A DNA stretch of 10,460 nt from Betaproteobacteria bacterium (GCA_009918225.1 RGEP01000045.1:1-10460); one strand, 5' to 3'; counted from the stretch's first letter, positions 1 through 7,686 are shown. The notes: generated from the letters alone by a model not told the origin. Numbers and translations: made by a program.

Positions 1-459
1 GACTTCATCGGCGTGGAGGTGCACGAGCCGGGTGTGGGTGCCCTGCTCAAGCTCATCGGGGAAGGCGGCTTGGGCAACATCCGCATCCTGCAGCACGACG
101 CGGTGGAGGTCTTGGAACAGATGGTGGCGCCTGCATCGCTGGCAGGGGTGCATGTGTTCTTTCCCGACCCCTGGCACAAGAAGCGCCATCACAAGCGGCG
201 CCTGATACAGCCGCCCCTGGTGCAACTTTTGGCGTCACGGCTGGCCCCAGGCGGCGTGCTGCACTGTGCGACCGATTGGGAGCCTTATGCCCAGCAGATG
301 CTGGAGGTGCTCAGCGCACAAGCGCTGTTGCGCAACACCGCGGGCCCCGAGCACGGCGGCTATGCGCCCCGTCCCGACTACCGGCCGCTGACCAAGTTCG
401 AGCAGCGCGGCTTGCGCCTGGGCCACGGTGTGTGGGACCTGGTGTTTCAGAAGGCCTGA
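1..459 (+). CDS. trmB: tRNA (guanine-N7-)-methyltransferase TrmB, C-terminal part (5' end outside window)
   Basis: TrmB uses S-adenosylmethionine to methylate N7 of guanine 46 in the variable loop of tRNAs, in the cytoplasm. The frame is open from base 1 and gives 152 residues, so about 80-90 N-terminal residues, including the glycine-rich SAM-binding loop, lie upstream of the window (E. coli TrmB is about 239 residues). The visible part carries the family signatures in order: an EVHEPGVG segment right at the start, FPDPWHKKRHHKRR around residues 54-67, a TDWEPYA segment, and the C-terminal block RPLTKFEQRG followed by LGHGVWDL. An internal GTG at base 13 could be mistaken for the start, but conserved codons precede it. 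The gene converges on uppP, with 45 bases between the stop codons. The identification is secure; only completeness is limited by the window edge. Confidence 0.96.
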   Translation, partial: DFIGVEVHEPGVGALLKLIGEGGLGNIRILQHDAVEVLEQMVAPASLAGVHVFFPDPWHKKRHHKRRLIQPPLVQLLASRLAPGGVLHCATDWEPYAQQMLEVLSAQALLRNTAGPEHGGYAPRPDYRPLTKFEQRGLRLGHGVWDLVFQKA

Positions 460-473
460 AGACCTTGCACGGC

Positions 474-515
474 CGCGCCCATGAACGGGCGCGCCTGTAA
501 GGGTTTAGGCGCGCC
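474..515. terminator. Possible stem-loop between convergent trmB and uppP
   Basis: Two mutually exclusive GC-rich stem-loops are visible. One pairs 474-480 (CGCGCCC) with 487-493 (GGGCGCG) around a 6-base loop. The other pairs 488-496 (GGCGCGCCT) with 507-515 (AGGCGCGCC) around a 10-base loop and overlaps the uppP stop codon. The position between two convergent genes fits a shared terminator. Neither stem is followed by a T-run on either strand, so intrinsic termination is uncertain; it may be Rho-assisted or simply GC-rich sequence. Confidence 0.35.
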
Positions 516-1362
516 AGTCCACCCAGCCGCCCCAGGCGGTGATGAGCACCACGGCACCAAAGCCGATGCGGTACCAGGCAAAGGGCACGAAGTTGTGGGT
601 GCTGACGTAGCGGATCAGCCAACGGATGCACAGCCACGCACTGAAGAAGGCCACCACCGTGCCCACGGCAAACACCGGTGCGTCAGACCAGCTCAGCGCT
701 TCGCGTTGCTTGAGCACCGAGTAGGCCCCCGCACCCATCAGGGTGGGGATGCCCAGATAGAAGCTGAACTCGGTGGCGCAGCGGCGCGAAAAACCCAGCA
801 CCATGCCCCCGATGATGGTGGCCCCGGAGCGGCTGGTGCCGGGCACCAGGGCCAAACACTGCAACAGCCCCACCTTCAGGGCGTCCAGGGGCCGCATATC
901 GTCCACGGTCTCCACGCGGGCGCGGCGCGCGCCCAAGAGGTCCATCGCGCCAAAGCGGCGGTGGTGCCAGCGCTCGACCCACAGAATGATGAAGCCGCCC
1001 ACGATGAAGGCCACGGCCACAGGGACAGGGTGAAACAAGGCGGCCTTGATCGCCTTGCCCAGGGCCAAGCCCGCCACCACCGCCGGCACAAAGGCCACCG
1101 CCACGTTGATGGCAAAGCGGCGTGCCGCCTCATCGCTGCCCAAGCCCCGAAGGGTGTCGCTCAGGCGGCGTCGGTACTCCCAGACCACGGCCAGCATCGC
1201 GCCGGACTGAATGGCAATCTCAAAGACCTTGGCGGTTTCGCCGGTGAAGTCCAGCAGCGATGCCGCCAGGATCAGGTGGCCGGTGGACGAAATCGGCAGG
1301 AACTCGGTCAGGCCCTCCACCAGGCCCAACAGGGCCGCCTTGATCAGGAGCATCAGATCCAC
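505..1362 (-). CDS. uppP: Undecaprenyl-diphosphatase UppP (BacA family)
   Basis: This inner-membrane enzyme dephosphorylates undecaprenyl diphosphate to the monophosphate, recycling the lipid carrier for peptidoglycan, O-antigen and other envelope polymers; its overexpression gives bacitracin resistance in other bacteria. The protein has 285 residues, normal for the family, and consists mostly of hydrophobic helices. Both catalytic blocks are present: an EGLTEFLPISSTGH motif at about residues 16-29 (Glu16 and Glu20 acidic pair) and PGTSRSG at 174-180 with the essential arginine Arg178. I chose the GTG at 1362 over the ATG at 1353 because family members start with a Met-Asp followed by LLIKA, and because a GGAAGG lies 8 bases upstream (1371-1376). 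It is transcribed away from the pcm-like gene and converges on trmB. Nothing looks broken. Confidence 0.96.
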   Translation of the reverse strand: MDLMLLIKAALLGLVEGLTEFLPISSTGHLILAASLLDFTGETAKVFEIAIQSGAMLAVVWEYRRRLSDTLRGLGSDEAARRFAINVAVAFVPAVVAGLALGKAIKAALFHPVPVAVAFIVGGFIILWVERWHHRRFGAMDLLGARRARVETVDDMRPLDALKVGLLQCLALVPGTSRSGATIIGGMVLGFSRRCATEFSFYLGIPTLMGAGAYSVLKQREALSWSDAPVFAVGTVVAFFSAWLCIRWLIRYVSTHNFVPFAWYRIGFGAVVLITAWGGWVDWRA

Positions 1363-1475
1363 CGCCGGGGCCTTCCACAGTTTGAAACCAGGGGCGCATG
1401 ATAGCCAGGGCGGTCAGCCTGGCGTGGGCCAAGCGGCCTAGAATCAGCCGGTTGTTCCCGAATTACCCCCGTCCC
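1363..1475. promoter_or_regulatory. Divergent control region between uppP and the pcm-like/tolC pair
   Basis: These 113 bases separate two genes transcribed in opposite directions, so promoters for both are expected here. On the plus strand TAGAAT at 1439-1444 resembles a -10 box about 31 bases before the pcm-like ATG. On the minus strand TATCAT (1398-1403) resembles a -10 box about 36 bases before the uppP GTG. I see no convincing -35 hexamer for either, and no recognisable operator or riboswitch. The boxes are guesses; the divergent layout is the real evidence. Confidence 0.3.
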
Positions 1476-2129
1476 ATGAACATCGAACAAGCCCGCTTCA
1501 ACATGATCGAGCAGCAGATCCGCCCCTGGGATGTGCTGGACGGCGGTGTGTTGGGGTTGCTGTCGCGCGTGCGGCGTGAAGATTTCGTGCCGCCCGAGCA
1601 CCGTGCGCTGGCCTTCACCGATACCGAGATTCCCTTGCCTGAAGGCCAATGCATGTTGGCCCCGCGGGTGGAAGCCCGCTTGCTGCAGGAACTGCGCCTC
1701 ACCGGCGTCGAACGCACCCTGGAAATTGGTGCCGGCTCGGGCTTCATGGCCTGCCTGCTGGGGCACCAGTCCCGCAGCGTCACGAGCCTGGAGATTCGCC
1801 CGGCCCTGGCTGATATGGCCCGACAAAACCTCGCGCGGGCCCGCATGGGGCAGGTGCAAGTGGTGCAGGCCGACGGCAGCCAGGGATCGGCCGTTGAAGG
1901 CAACTTTGACGCCATCGTGCTGTCAGGCTCGGTTGCCTTGGAGCCCGATGCCCTCAAGGCGCGTTTGAACCTCGGCGGCCGCCTGGTGGCGGTGATCGGC
2001 GACGAGCCGGTGATGCGCGCGCTGCGCATCACCCGCGTGGCGGCCGATGCTTGGGAAACAGCCGTGCTGTTCGACACCGTGGCCCCGCGCCTTCAAGGCT
2101 TTCCGCAACCCTCACGCTTCACGTTCTGA
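1476..2129 (+). CDS. pcm: Divergent protein-L-isoaspartate O-methyltransferase family protein
   Basis: Class I SAM-dependent methyltransferase of the PCMT family; classical members repair isoaspartyl residues in damaged proteins. The protein has 217 residues. SAM-binding motif I, LEIGAGSGF, lies at about 82-90, with a motif II acidic residue in SLEIRP around 104-109, DAIVLSG at about 145-151 and the post-motif LGGRLV at about 166-171. The substrate loop that in classical Pcm reads roughly ISQP is here CMLAP (residues 59-63), so the catalytic serine/threonine is not evident and the true substrate is uncertain. The ATG at 1476 is chosen because MNIEQARFNMIEQQIRPWDV is the usual N-terminus of this subfamily; an in-frame ATG at 1398 would add 26 residues of non-conserved sequence. 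No clear Shine-Dalgarno precedes it. It is followed after 3 bases by tolC, so the two are very likely cotranscribed and possibly translationally coupled. Confidence 0.87.
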   Translation: MNIEQARFNMIEQQIRPWDVLDGGVLGLLSRVRREDFVPPEHRALAFTDTEIPLPEGQCMLAPRVEARLLQELRLTGVERTLEIGAGSGFMACLLGHQSRSVTSLEIRPALADMARQNLARARMGQVQVVQADGSQGSAVEGNFDAIVLSGSVALEPDALKARLNLGGRLVAVIGDEPVMRALRITRVAADAWETAVLFDTVAPRLQGFPQPSRFTF

Positions 2130-2132
2130 TCC

Positions 2133-3509
2133 ATGAACCACCCTTCCTTGCTGCGGCGACTGTTTTCCTGGTGCGCATTCGGCCTGAGCATGGCCGCCGC
2201 TGCGCCCTATGCCCAGGCGCAAAACCTGCCGGTGCTGCTGGAGTCGGCCCGCGGGCATGACGCGGCATTCTTGGCAGCGCGGGCACAGTTTGATTCGGCG
2301 CAGTTCCGCATGGAGCAAGCCCGCGCGCTGCGGCGTCCGGGTGTCACGGCCGACACCACGGTGGGCCGCACCGAGAACACCACGCCCTACAGCCCCTCGG
2401 TCACGGGCTCAAAGTCTGACACCACCACGACCAACCTGAGCGCCACTCAACCGCTGTTCAACCGCGCCAACGACATGGCCGTGGCCCAGGCAGAAAAAGC
2501 CTTGGAAGTGGCCCGCGCCGATCTGGAGACGGCTGAACAAGACCTCATCATCCGCGTGTCTCAGGCCTACTTTGATGTGCTGGCCTCACGCGACGCGCTG
2601 GCCACGGTCGAAGCCAGCAAGGCTGCGATCACCGAGCAGCTCGCATCGGCCAAGCGCAACTTTGAAGTGGGCACGGCCACCATCACCGATGCCCGCGAAG
2701 CACAGGCGCGCTACGACCTCGTGATCGCCCAGGAGCTGGCCGCCAACAACGACCTGCGCAACCGCCAACTGGTGTTGGAGCAAGTGGTCGGCCGATTGCA
2801 AGTGCGGCCCGCACCGCTGCGCCTGCCGCTGGTCTTGCCGCCGGTGGTGCCGCAAAACGCGGACGCCTGGGTGGAGCAAGCCCTGGGCCGCCATCCCCTG
2901 GCGCGCAAGGCGCGTCTGGGCCTGGAGATCGCCCAGCTGGAGGTCAGCCGCGCACGCGCCGGTCACCTGCCCACCGTGGCGCTGACTGGGCGCTACACGC
3001 AACAGCGCGTGGACGGCAGCGCCACCCTGCGCAACGCCACCACGGGCACCAGCGTGCAGATCGGGCAATTGGGCACCTCCACCACCTCGGTGGTGGGTGT
3101 GACGCTGAGCGTGCCGCTGTATGCCGGGCACGCCACCGACAACCGCGTGTCCGAAACCCTCAAGCTGGAAGAGAAGGCCCGTCACGATCTGGACAGCGCA
3201 CGGCGCGGTGTGGAACTGGCGACGCGTCAAAGCTTCATGGGTCTGCAGTCCCTGGCCGCCCAGGTCAAGGCCTTGGAAGCGGCTGAAGCCTCCAGTCAAT
3301 TGGCCTTGGAGTCCACACAGCTGGGCTATCGGGTGGGCGTACGGGTGAACCTGGACGTGCTCAATGCCCAGAGCCTGCTGTTCCAAACCCGGCGTGACCT
3401 GGCCAAGGCGCGGTACGACTCCATCCTGGGTTCGCTGCGACTGCGCCAAGCCGCGGGCACTCTGGCTGCGGCCGATGTGCAGGCGCTCACGCCGCTTTTG
3501 GGTTCCTGA
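2133..3509 (+). CDS. tolC: TolC family outer-membrane efflux/secretion channel
   Basis: TolC homologues form trimeric channels that span the outer membrane and periplasm and serve as the exit duct for multidrug efflux pumps or type I secretion. The 458-residue product starts with a signal peptide (Arg-rich start, hydrophobic core, cleavage likely after an AQAQ segment near residue 29-30). Two outer-membrane efflux repeats follow, at roughly 35-215 and 245-445. Typical repeat signatures are visible: VSQAYFDVLAS and FEVGTATITDAREAQARYD in the first, and LNAQSLLFQTRRDLAKARYD plus RLRQAAGTL in the second. Long amphipathic Ala/Glu/Arg-rich stretches fit the coiled-coil tunnel. The start ATG lies 3 bases after the pcm-like stop, and no strong ribosome site is evident. 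No inner-membrane pump or membrane-fusion gene is in the window, so the partner is unknown. The gene converges on waaA with a 9-base gap. Confidence 0.95.
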   Translation: MNHPSLLRRLFSWCAFGLSMAAAAPYAQAQNLPVLLESARGHDAAFLAARAQFDSAQFRMEQARALRRPGVTADTTVGRTENTTPYSPSVTGSKSDTTTTNLSATQPLFNRANDMAVAQAEKALEVARADLETAEQDLIIRVSQAYFDVLASRDALATVEASKAAITEQLASAKRNFEVGTATITDAREAQARYDLVIAQELAANNDLRNRQLVLEQVVGRLQVRPAPLRLPLVLPPVVPQNADAWVEQALGRHPLARKARLGLEIAQLEVSRARAGHLPTVALTGRYTQQRVDGSATLRNATTGTSVQIGQLGTSTTSVVGVTLSVPLYAGHATDNRVSETLKLEEKARHDLDSARRGVELATRQSFMGLQSLAAQVKALEAAEASSQLALESTQLGYRVGVRVNLDVLNAQSLLFQTRRDLAKARYDSILGSLRLRQAAGTLAAADVQALTPLLGS

Positions 3510-3518
3510 TCAGCCTGG

Positions 3519-4931
3519 TCAGCCTGAGCGGCTTGAGTGGCCCTCCTGAAGGGCCTGCCGAACCGCACTCGCCTGGCGCTGTGCAGCGCCCTCGTTGGCC
3601 GCCACCCAGGCCAGGCCAGCCGCCCGCAGCGCTTCCAAGCGCGCCGGGTCGGTTTGCAGGGCCAGGTGCACCGCCTGGCTCAGGTTGGCCGCCCTCAGCG
3701 CGGCGCCCTCTTCTTCCGCCTGCTGCGCGGCCTCTTCAAAATTGAAGGTGTGCGGACCCATCACCACCGGGCAGGCGCAGGCTGCGGCCTCGATCAGGTT
3801 CTGGCCCCCCAGGGGAGCGAAGCTGCCCCCCAGGAGCGCCACGTCAGCAGCGGCATAGTAGGCGGGCATTTCACCCACGCTGTCACCCAGCCACACATCA
3901 GCTTGCCAGTCGGCTTGGCCAGGCCCCCCTTCGGCCCAACTGCTGCGGCGGCTCACGCTCAGGCCTGCGCGCAGCAGGGCCGCCTGCACTTCGTCAAAGC
4001 GCTGCGGGTGGCGCGGCACCAACAACAACAGCGGACGTTCGGGGCTGTCGTGCGCAGCGCCGGCGTGCATCCGTGTCAAGGCTTCAAGCCAGGCCTGAAG
4101 CAGGGGCTGGTCTTCACCCTCGCGCCAACTCGCAGCCATCACCACGCGTCGACGAAACGCTTGGCCGCCCCAGGCCGCAACGGCGTCTGCGTCAGACCCG
4201 GCGGCACCCGGTGCAGCGCGCAGGCCTGCCCACTGCCGACCCATGGCCTGCAAGGCCTGCGAAGGCTGCAGCCCATACTTCAGGTTGCCCGAGACGCAAA
4301 TGCGCTCGGCGGGTACGCCCGCATCGTGCAGGTGCCGGGCATCGGGTTCGGTTTGGGCGCACACGGCCGACAAGCGCTGCATCATGGCCCGGCTCAATGC
4401 GGCCCAGCGCTGCCCCTTGCGCAGGCTGCGCGCCGACAAGCGGGCATTGGCCAGCACCATCGGCACGCCCGCACGCTCGGCCTGCAAGAGCAGGTTGGGC
4501 CAGGTCTCGGTTTCCATCAGCACACCCACCTGCGGCTGCAGCGTGCGCATAAAGCGCCTGGTGGCACCGGCCGTGTCCAAGGGCACCCAGCCGTGCAGGT
4601 CGCCCGGCTTGAGATGGGCACGCCCAGCTTCCAAGCCGGTGGCCGTGCCCGTGGTCAGCAGCAATTGCATCCCCGGCACCGATTCGCGCAGGGCCTCGAT
4701 CAAGGGCTGCGCCGCACGGGTTTCACCCAAAGACACCGCGTGCACCCACACCCGTGGAGCCTGTGGCGTGGGTGCCGGCTGGCGCGGCCAAAAGCCCAAG
4801 CGCTGCGCCCATGCGTGGCGGTAAGCCGGCTCGGCGCGGCCGCGCCACCAAAAGCGGGCGAACACGACGGGAAGGGCCAAGGCCCAAGCGGCTGAATACA
4901 GCGCTTGCGCCCACCCTGCGCGCAGGCTCAC
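3519..4931 (-). CDS. waaA: Lipid IV(A) 3-deoxy-D-manno-octulosonic acid (Kdo) transferase
   Basis: WaaA (KdtA, glycosyltransferase family 30) transfers Kdo from CMP-Kdo to lipid IV(A) on the inner face of the cytoplasmic membrane, an early step of lipopolysaccharide synthesis. The 470-residue protein has an N-terminal membrane anchor (about residues 8-29). HAVSLGE at 64-70 contains the expected catalytic base Glu70. METETWPN lies at 139-146, PRHPQRF at 306-312, GDSVGEM at 349-355, and the donor-binding block GGSFAPLGGQNLIEA at 368-382. It is longer than the usual 420-430 residues, partly through an Ala/Gly-rich linker at about 237-256 between the two Rossmann domains. The start is a GTG at 4931 with only a G-rich stretch upstream, so the exact start is less certain than the identity. 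It lies 50 bases downstream of the phosphohexomutase gene on the same strand and may share its transcript. Confidence 0.95.
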   Translation of the reverse strand: MSLRAGWAQALYSAAWALALPVVFARFWWRGRAEPAYRHAWAQRLGFWPRQPAPTPQAPRVWVHAVSLGETRAAQPLIEALRESVPGMQLLLTTGTATGLEAGRAHLKPGDLHGWVPLDTAGATRRFMRTLQPQVGVLMETETWPNLLLQAERAGVPMVLANARLSARSLRKGQRWAALSRAMMQRLSAVCAQTEPDARHLHDAGVPAERICVSGNLKYGLQPSQALQAMGRQWAGLRAAPGAAGSDADAVAAWGGQAFRRRVVMAASWREGEDQPLLQAWLEALTRMHAGAAHDSPERPLLLLVPRHPQRFDEVQAALLRAGLSVSRRSSWAEGGPGQADWQADVWLGDSVGEMPAYYAAADVALLGGSFAPLGGQNLIEAAACACPVVMGPHTFNFEEAAQQAEEEGAALRAANLSQAVHLALQTDPARLEALRAAGLAWVAANEGAAQRQASAVRQALQEGHSSRSG

Positions 4932-4981
4932 ACCCAGCCCCCGCGCTTGAGTCGGCCAGCCTTCAATGCAAGCCGAAACAC

Positions 4982-6385
4982 TCAGTGGGCCGAGGTTTGA
5001 ACCATGGCGTCGCTCTTGACCGAGCGCAGCGCGCTCATGAGCTCGCGCTCGATGCGTCCCAGAGCCGCTTCGGTATGGCCCTCAAACCGCAAGACCAGGA
5101 CCGGGGTGGTGTTGGAGGCGCGGATCAAGCCGAAGCCATCGGCGAAGTCCACCCGCAGGCCGTCGATGTCGCAGACCTGGCCGCCAGCAAAGCTCAAACC
5201 ACCCGAGCGTGTGCGCTCCAGCAGGCGCGCCACCACCCGGTGGTGCTCGCCCTCGGCACAGGGCACGTTCAACTCGGGCGTGCTGTGGCTGGCCGGCAGG
5301 TCTTCCAGCACCGCGCTGGGATCGATGTAGCGGCTGACGATCTCCAAGAGGCGCGCGGCGGTGTACATCGCATCATCAAAGCCGTACCAGCGCTCACCGA
5401 AGAAGATGTGGCCGCTCATCTCGCCGGCGAATGGCGAGTTCATTTCCTTGAGCTTGGCCTTGATCAGCGAATGCCCGGTTTTCCACATCACCGGCTTGCC
5501 GCCGGCTTCGCGGATGGCCACGGGCAGGCGCTGTGAACACTTCACATCGAAGATGATGGGAGCGCCCGGATGCCGCTTGAGCACATCCCGCGCGAACAAC
5601 ATGATCTGGCGGTCGGGGTAGATGATGTGGCCGTGGCGGGTGACGATGCCCAAGCGGTCGCCGTCGCCATCGAAGGCCAAACCCAGGTCCGCTTGGGTGG
5701 CCCGCACCACCAGGCGCAGGTCTTGAAGGTTTTCCGGTTTGCTGGGGTCGGGGTGGTGGTTGGGGAAATCGCCATCGACCTGGCTGTACAGGTCCACCAC
5801 GTGGCAACCCAAGGCCCGCAGGATGCTCGGCGCGGTGGCACCGGGGATGCCATTGCCCGAATCCACGACGATCTTCAGCGGCCGCGCCATGCGGCAGTCG
5901 CCCACGATGCGCGCGGTGTATTCCTCGGTGATGTCCATCGTGGCCGTGCGCCCACGGCCGCGCCGGTAGTCCTCGGCTTCCATGCGTTCACGCAGGCGCT
6001 GGATGTCGGCACCGAAGATGGCGCGGCCTGCCAGCACCATCTTGAAACCGTTGTAGTCCTTGGGGTTGTGGCTGCCCGTGATTTGGATGCCGCTGCGGCA
6101 ACCGTGGGCACCTCTCGTGGCGGCCACGTAGTACAGCATGGGCGTGGTCACCGCGCCGAGGTCCACCACGTCAATGCCGGTGGAGGCCAGCCCCCGCACC
6201 AAGGCCGCAGACAGCGCGGGCCCCGACAGTCGACCGTCCCGACCCACCGCCACCGCCTTTTCGCCGGCAGCCAAAGCTTCGGTGCCGAAGGCGCGGCCCA
6301 AGTGCTCGGCAAACTGTTCGTCGATGGTCTGCCCCACGACACCACGGATGTCGTATGCCTTGAAGACGGATGCTGCCACGTCCAC
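4982..6385 (-). CDS. Bifunctional phosphomannomutase/phosphoglucomutase
   Basis: Alpha-D-phosphohexomutase that interconverts mannose (or glucose) 6-phosphate and 1-phosphate in the cytoplasm, feeding GDP-mannose or UDP-glucose into lipopolysaccharide and exopolysaccharide synthesis. The 467 residues match AlgC-type enzymes in length. The N-terminal FKAYDIRG block is present. The phosphoserine loop ITGSHNP places the catalytic serine at residue 105, the metal-binding loop DGDGDR lies at 239-244, GEMSGH is the sugar-binding loop, and RASNTTPVLVLRFEG is the C-terminal phosphate-binding block. The open frame runs upstream to 6931, but that part overlaps the MFS gene and shows no phosphohexomutase similarity. 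I place the start at the GTG at 6385 because GGAGGA lies 6 bases before it and the conserved N-terminus begins just after. It follows the MFS gene by 47 bases and precedes waaA by 50 bases. Confidence 0.95.
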   Translation of the reverse strand: MDVAASVFKAYDIRGVVGQTIDEQFAEHLGRAFGTEALAAGEKAVAVGRDGRLSGPALSAALVRGLASTGIDVVDLGAVTTPMLYYVAATRGAHGCRSGIQITGSHNPKDYNGFKMVLAGRAIFGADIQRLRERMEAEDYRRGRGRTATMDITEEYTARIVGDCRMARPLKIVVDSGNGIPGATAPSILRALGCHVVDLYSQVDGDFPNHHPDPSKPENLQDLRLVVRATQADLGLAFDGDGDRLGIVTRHGHIIYPDRQIMLFARDVLKRHPGAPIIFDVKCSQRLPVAIREAGGKPVMWKTGHSLIKAKLKEMNSPFAGEMSGHIFFGERWYGFDDAMYTAARLLEIVSRYIDPSAVLEDLPASHSTPELNVPCAEGEHHRVVARLLERTRSGGLSFAGGQVCDIDGLRVDFADGFGLIRASNTTPVLVLRFEGHTEAALGRIERELMSALRSVKSDAMVQTSAH

Positions 6386-6391
6386 GATGGG

Positions 6392-6397
6392 TCCTCC
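6392..6397 (-). promoter_or_regulatory. Ribosome binding site that fixes the phosphohexomutase GTG start
   Basis: The minus strand reads GGAGGA here, an almost consensus Shine-Dalgarno, with 6 bases before the GTG at 6385. It argues for this GTG rather than any of the upstream in-frame codons that overlap the MFS gene. Confidence 0.75.
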
Positions 6398-6402
6398 GGG
6401 TT

Positions 6403-6438
6403 GCCCAGAACCGCTGGGCCTAGACCCTGATTCTAGGC
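6403..6438 (-). other. Two adjacent stem-loops in the MFS-phosphohexomutase gap
   Basis: The 47-base gap carries two perfect inverted repeats that share two bases. One pairs 6418-6424 (GCCTAGA) with 6432-6438 (TCTAGGC) around a 7-base loop and includes the MFS stop codon. The other pairs 6403-6408 (GCCCAG) with 6414-6419 (CTGGGC) around a 5-base loop. Neither is followed by a T-run on the minus strand, so they are not clear intrinsic terminators; they could protect the MFS message end, act with Rho, or be incidental. Confidence 0.4.
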
Positions 6439-7686
6439 AGTTGGGCTTGCTTGGCGCCGCTTGACGGTTTCCGGCAGGCTCCACCAAACGGCTGCGGCCA
6501 CCAAGAAGGCCACCGCCGCCAGGCTCATCACCGGGGCCAGGCCATAGGCCTGGGCCAAAGGGGCGGTGATCAGGGGCGCGGTCATGCTGATGACACGGCC
6601 CCAGTTGAAGATGGACGCAGCGGTGGAGCGCAAATGTGAGGGGTAGAGCTCGGACATCCACGGTCCCCAGATGGCGCTGCAGGCCAGGGCTATTCCGTAC
6701 ATGAAGCCGATGAACTCCAGTGTTTGCACGGTGACCGGTGCAAACAGATAGATCGGGATCAAGACCGCGCAGCCCACAAAGCCCGAAGCGGCCACCCGGC
6801 GCCCGTAGCGGTCGCTGATCCAGCCCCAACACAGCGCACCCAAGGCGCTGCCCACAAACTGCCAACCCAGGATGTCGCCAACGGCGGTATCGGGCACGCC
6901 CCGCTCGGTGCGCAAGAAGGTGGTGGCCCAACCGGTGAAGGCCTGGTAGGCAAAAAAGTTCAGGCCGCTCATCAGGGCCAGGAAAATGGTCTGGCGGCGC
7001 ACACCGGGCTGAAACAACTCCATGACCGGCAAGGTGCTGCTGGCCGTGGCCTGTCCACCCACCATGCCGTCCATGGGGACCAAGCGGCGGTCGTCAGGCA
7101 CCAGGGCCAGCGCCAGGAAAGCCAAGGCAATGGGCACCACCCCGGCCCACAGCATCAACTGCCAGTCCATCCCCGCGCGGAACACCGCAGCCGACACAAA
7201 GCCCAGGGCGGACACCGCCAGGTTGTAGGTGCAAAAGACGATGCCGGCGATACGGCCACGCACATCCCGCGCAAACAGGCCCGAATAGATGCCCACGGCG
7301 ATCGGAAACATCGAGCCCATGAAGAAACCCAGAAACAAGCGCTGCACCACCAGCCCGGTGAAATCGTTCACGACCAAGGCGCCCAAGAGGCCGGAACCGA
7401 AACCGATCATGGTGATCACCAGGGCGTTGCGCCGGCCGATCTTGTCGGCCACTTGGCCCATGATCACCGCACCCACCAGCGCTCCAATCGACTGCAGCGT
7501 GTAGGCCGAACCCGATTCCGTGAGCGACAGATTCAGGCTTTCTTTGATGTAAGGCCGCAAGATGTCGATCGTGTTCCACGACCAGGCATAAAAGAAGTAG
7601 GCGACCAAGAGAAAGCCCAAGGCCAGGGCGCGCCGGGGCAAGCCGAGTTCATCGGCACGCAGCCAGTCCTGCACAGGGGGCTTCAT
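6433..7686 (-). CDS. Major facilitator superfamily transporter (aromatic-acid/sugar symporter-like)
   Basis: Inner-membrane secondary transporter with 417 residues and about 12 hydrophobic segments, the normal size for the superfamily. The signature loop between helices 2 and 3 reads GQVADKIGRR (77-86), and its second-half copy between helices 8 and 9 is GWISDRYGRR (288-297). An Asp at 41 in helix 1, the RLFLGFFMGSMFP segment (116-128) and the PSHLRSTAAS segment near 349-358 resemble the aromatic acid:H+ symporter and related sugar-porter subfamilies, which import small organic acids with protons. Substrate cannot be assigned. Its ATG overlaps the TGA of the MetE-like gene by four bases (ATGA) and has no strong ribosome site of its own, so translation is probably coupled to that gene. 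The reading frame is intact although the upstream partner is broken. Confidence 0.9.
   Translation of the reverse strand: MKPPVQDWLRADELGLPRRALALGFLLVAYFFYAWSWNTIDILRPYIKESLNLSLTESGSAYTLQSIGALVGAVIMGQVADKIGRRNALVITMIGFGSGLLGALVVNDFTGLVVQRLFLGFFMGSMFPIAVGIYSGLFARDVRGRIAGIVFCTYNLAVSALGFVSAAVFRAGMDWQLMLWAGVVPIALAFLALALVPDDRRLVPMDGMVGGQATASSTLPVMELFQPGVRRQTIFLALMSGLNFFAYQAFTGWATTFLRTERGVPDTAVGDILGWQFVGSALGALCWGWISDRYGRRVAASGFVGCAVLIPIYLFAPVTVQTLEFIGFMYGIALACSAIWGPWMSELYPSHLRSTAASIFNWGRVISMTAPLITAPLAQAYGLAPVMSLAAVAFLVAAAVWWSLPETVKRRQASPTA

Noticed and set aside
481..1401. Plus-strand open frame of 306 codons opposite uppP
   Set aside because: Antisense to a clear UppP; its His/Gln/Gly-rich composition and lack of motifs mark it as a shadow.
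3539..3555. Small hairpin (GGCCCT / AGGGCC) near the tolC/waaA convergence as a terminator
   Set aside because: Only 6 pairs, inside the waaA coding sequence, and with no T-run on either strand.
3537..4895. Plus-strand open frame of 452 codons opposite waaA
   Set aside because: It lies entirely antisense to a gene with every WaaA motif. Its translation is rich in Gly, Arg, His and Gln with no recognisable domain, as expected for a shadow frame in high-GC coding DNA.
5570..6430. Plus-strand open frame of 286 codons opposite the phosphohexomutase
   Set aside because: Antisense shadow of a protein with all catalytic loops present; no independent start signals or motifs.
6386..6931. N-terminal extension of the phosphohexomutase frame by 182 codons, suggesting a fusion protein
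   Set aside because: The extension is the MFS gene read in another frame, has no domain character, and a strong ribosome site directs initiation at 6385.
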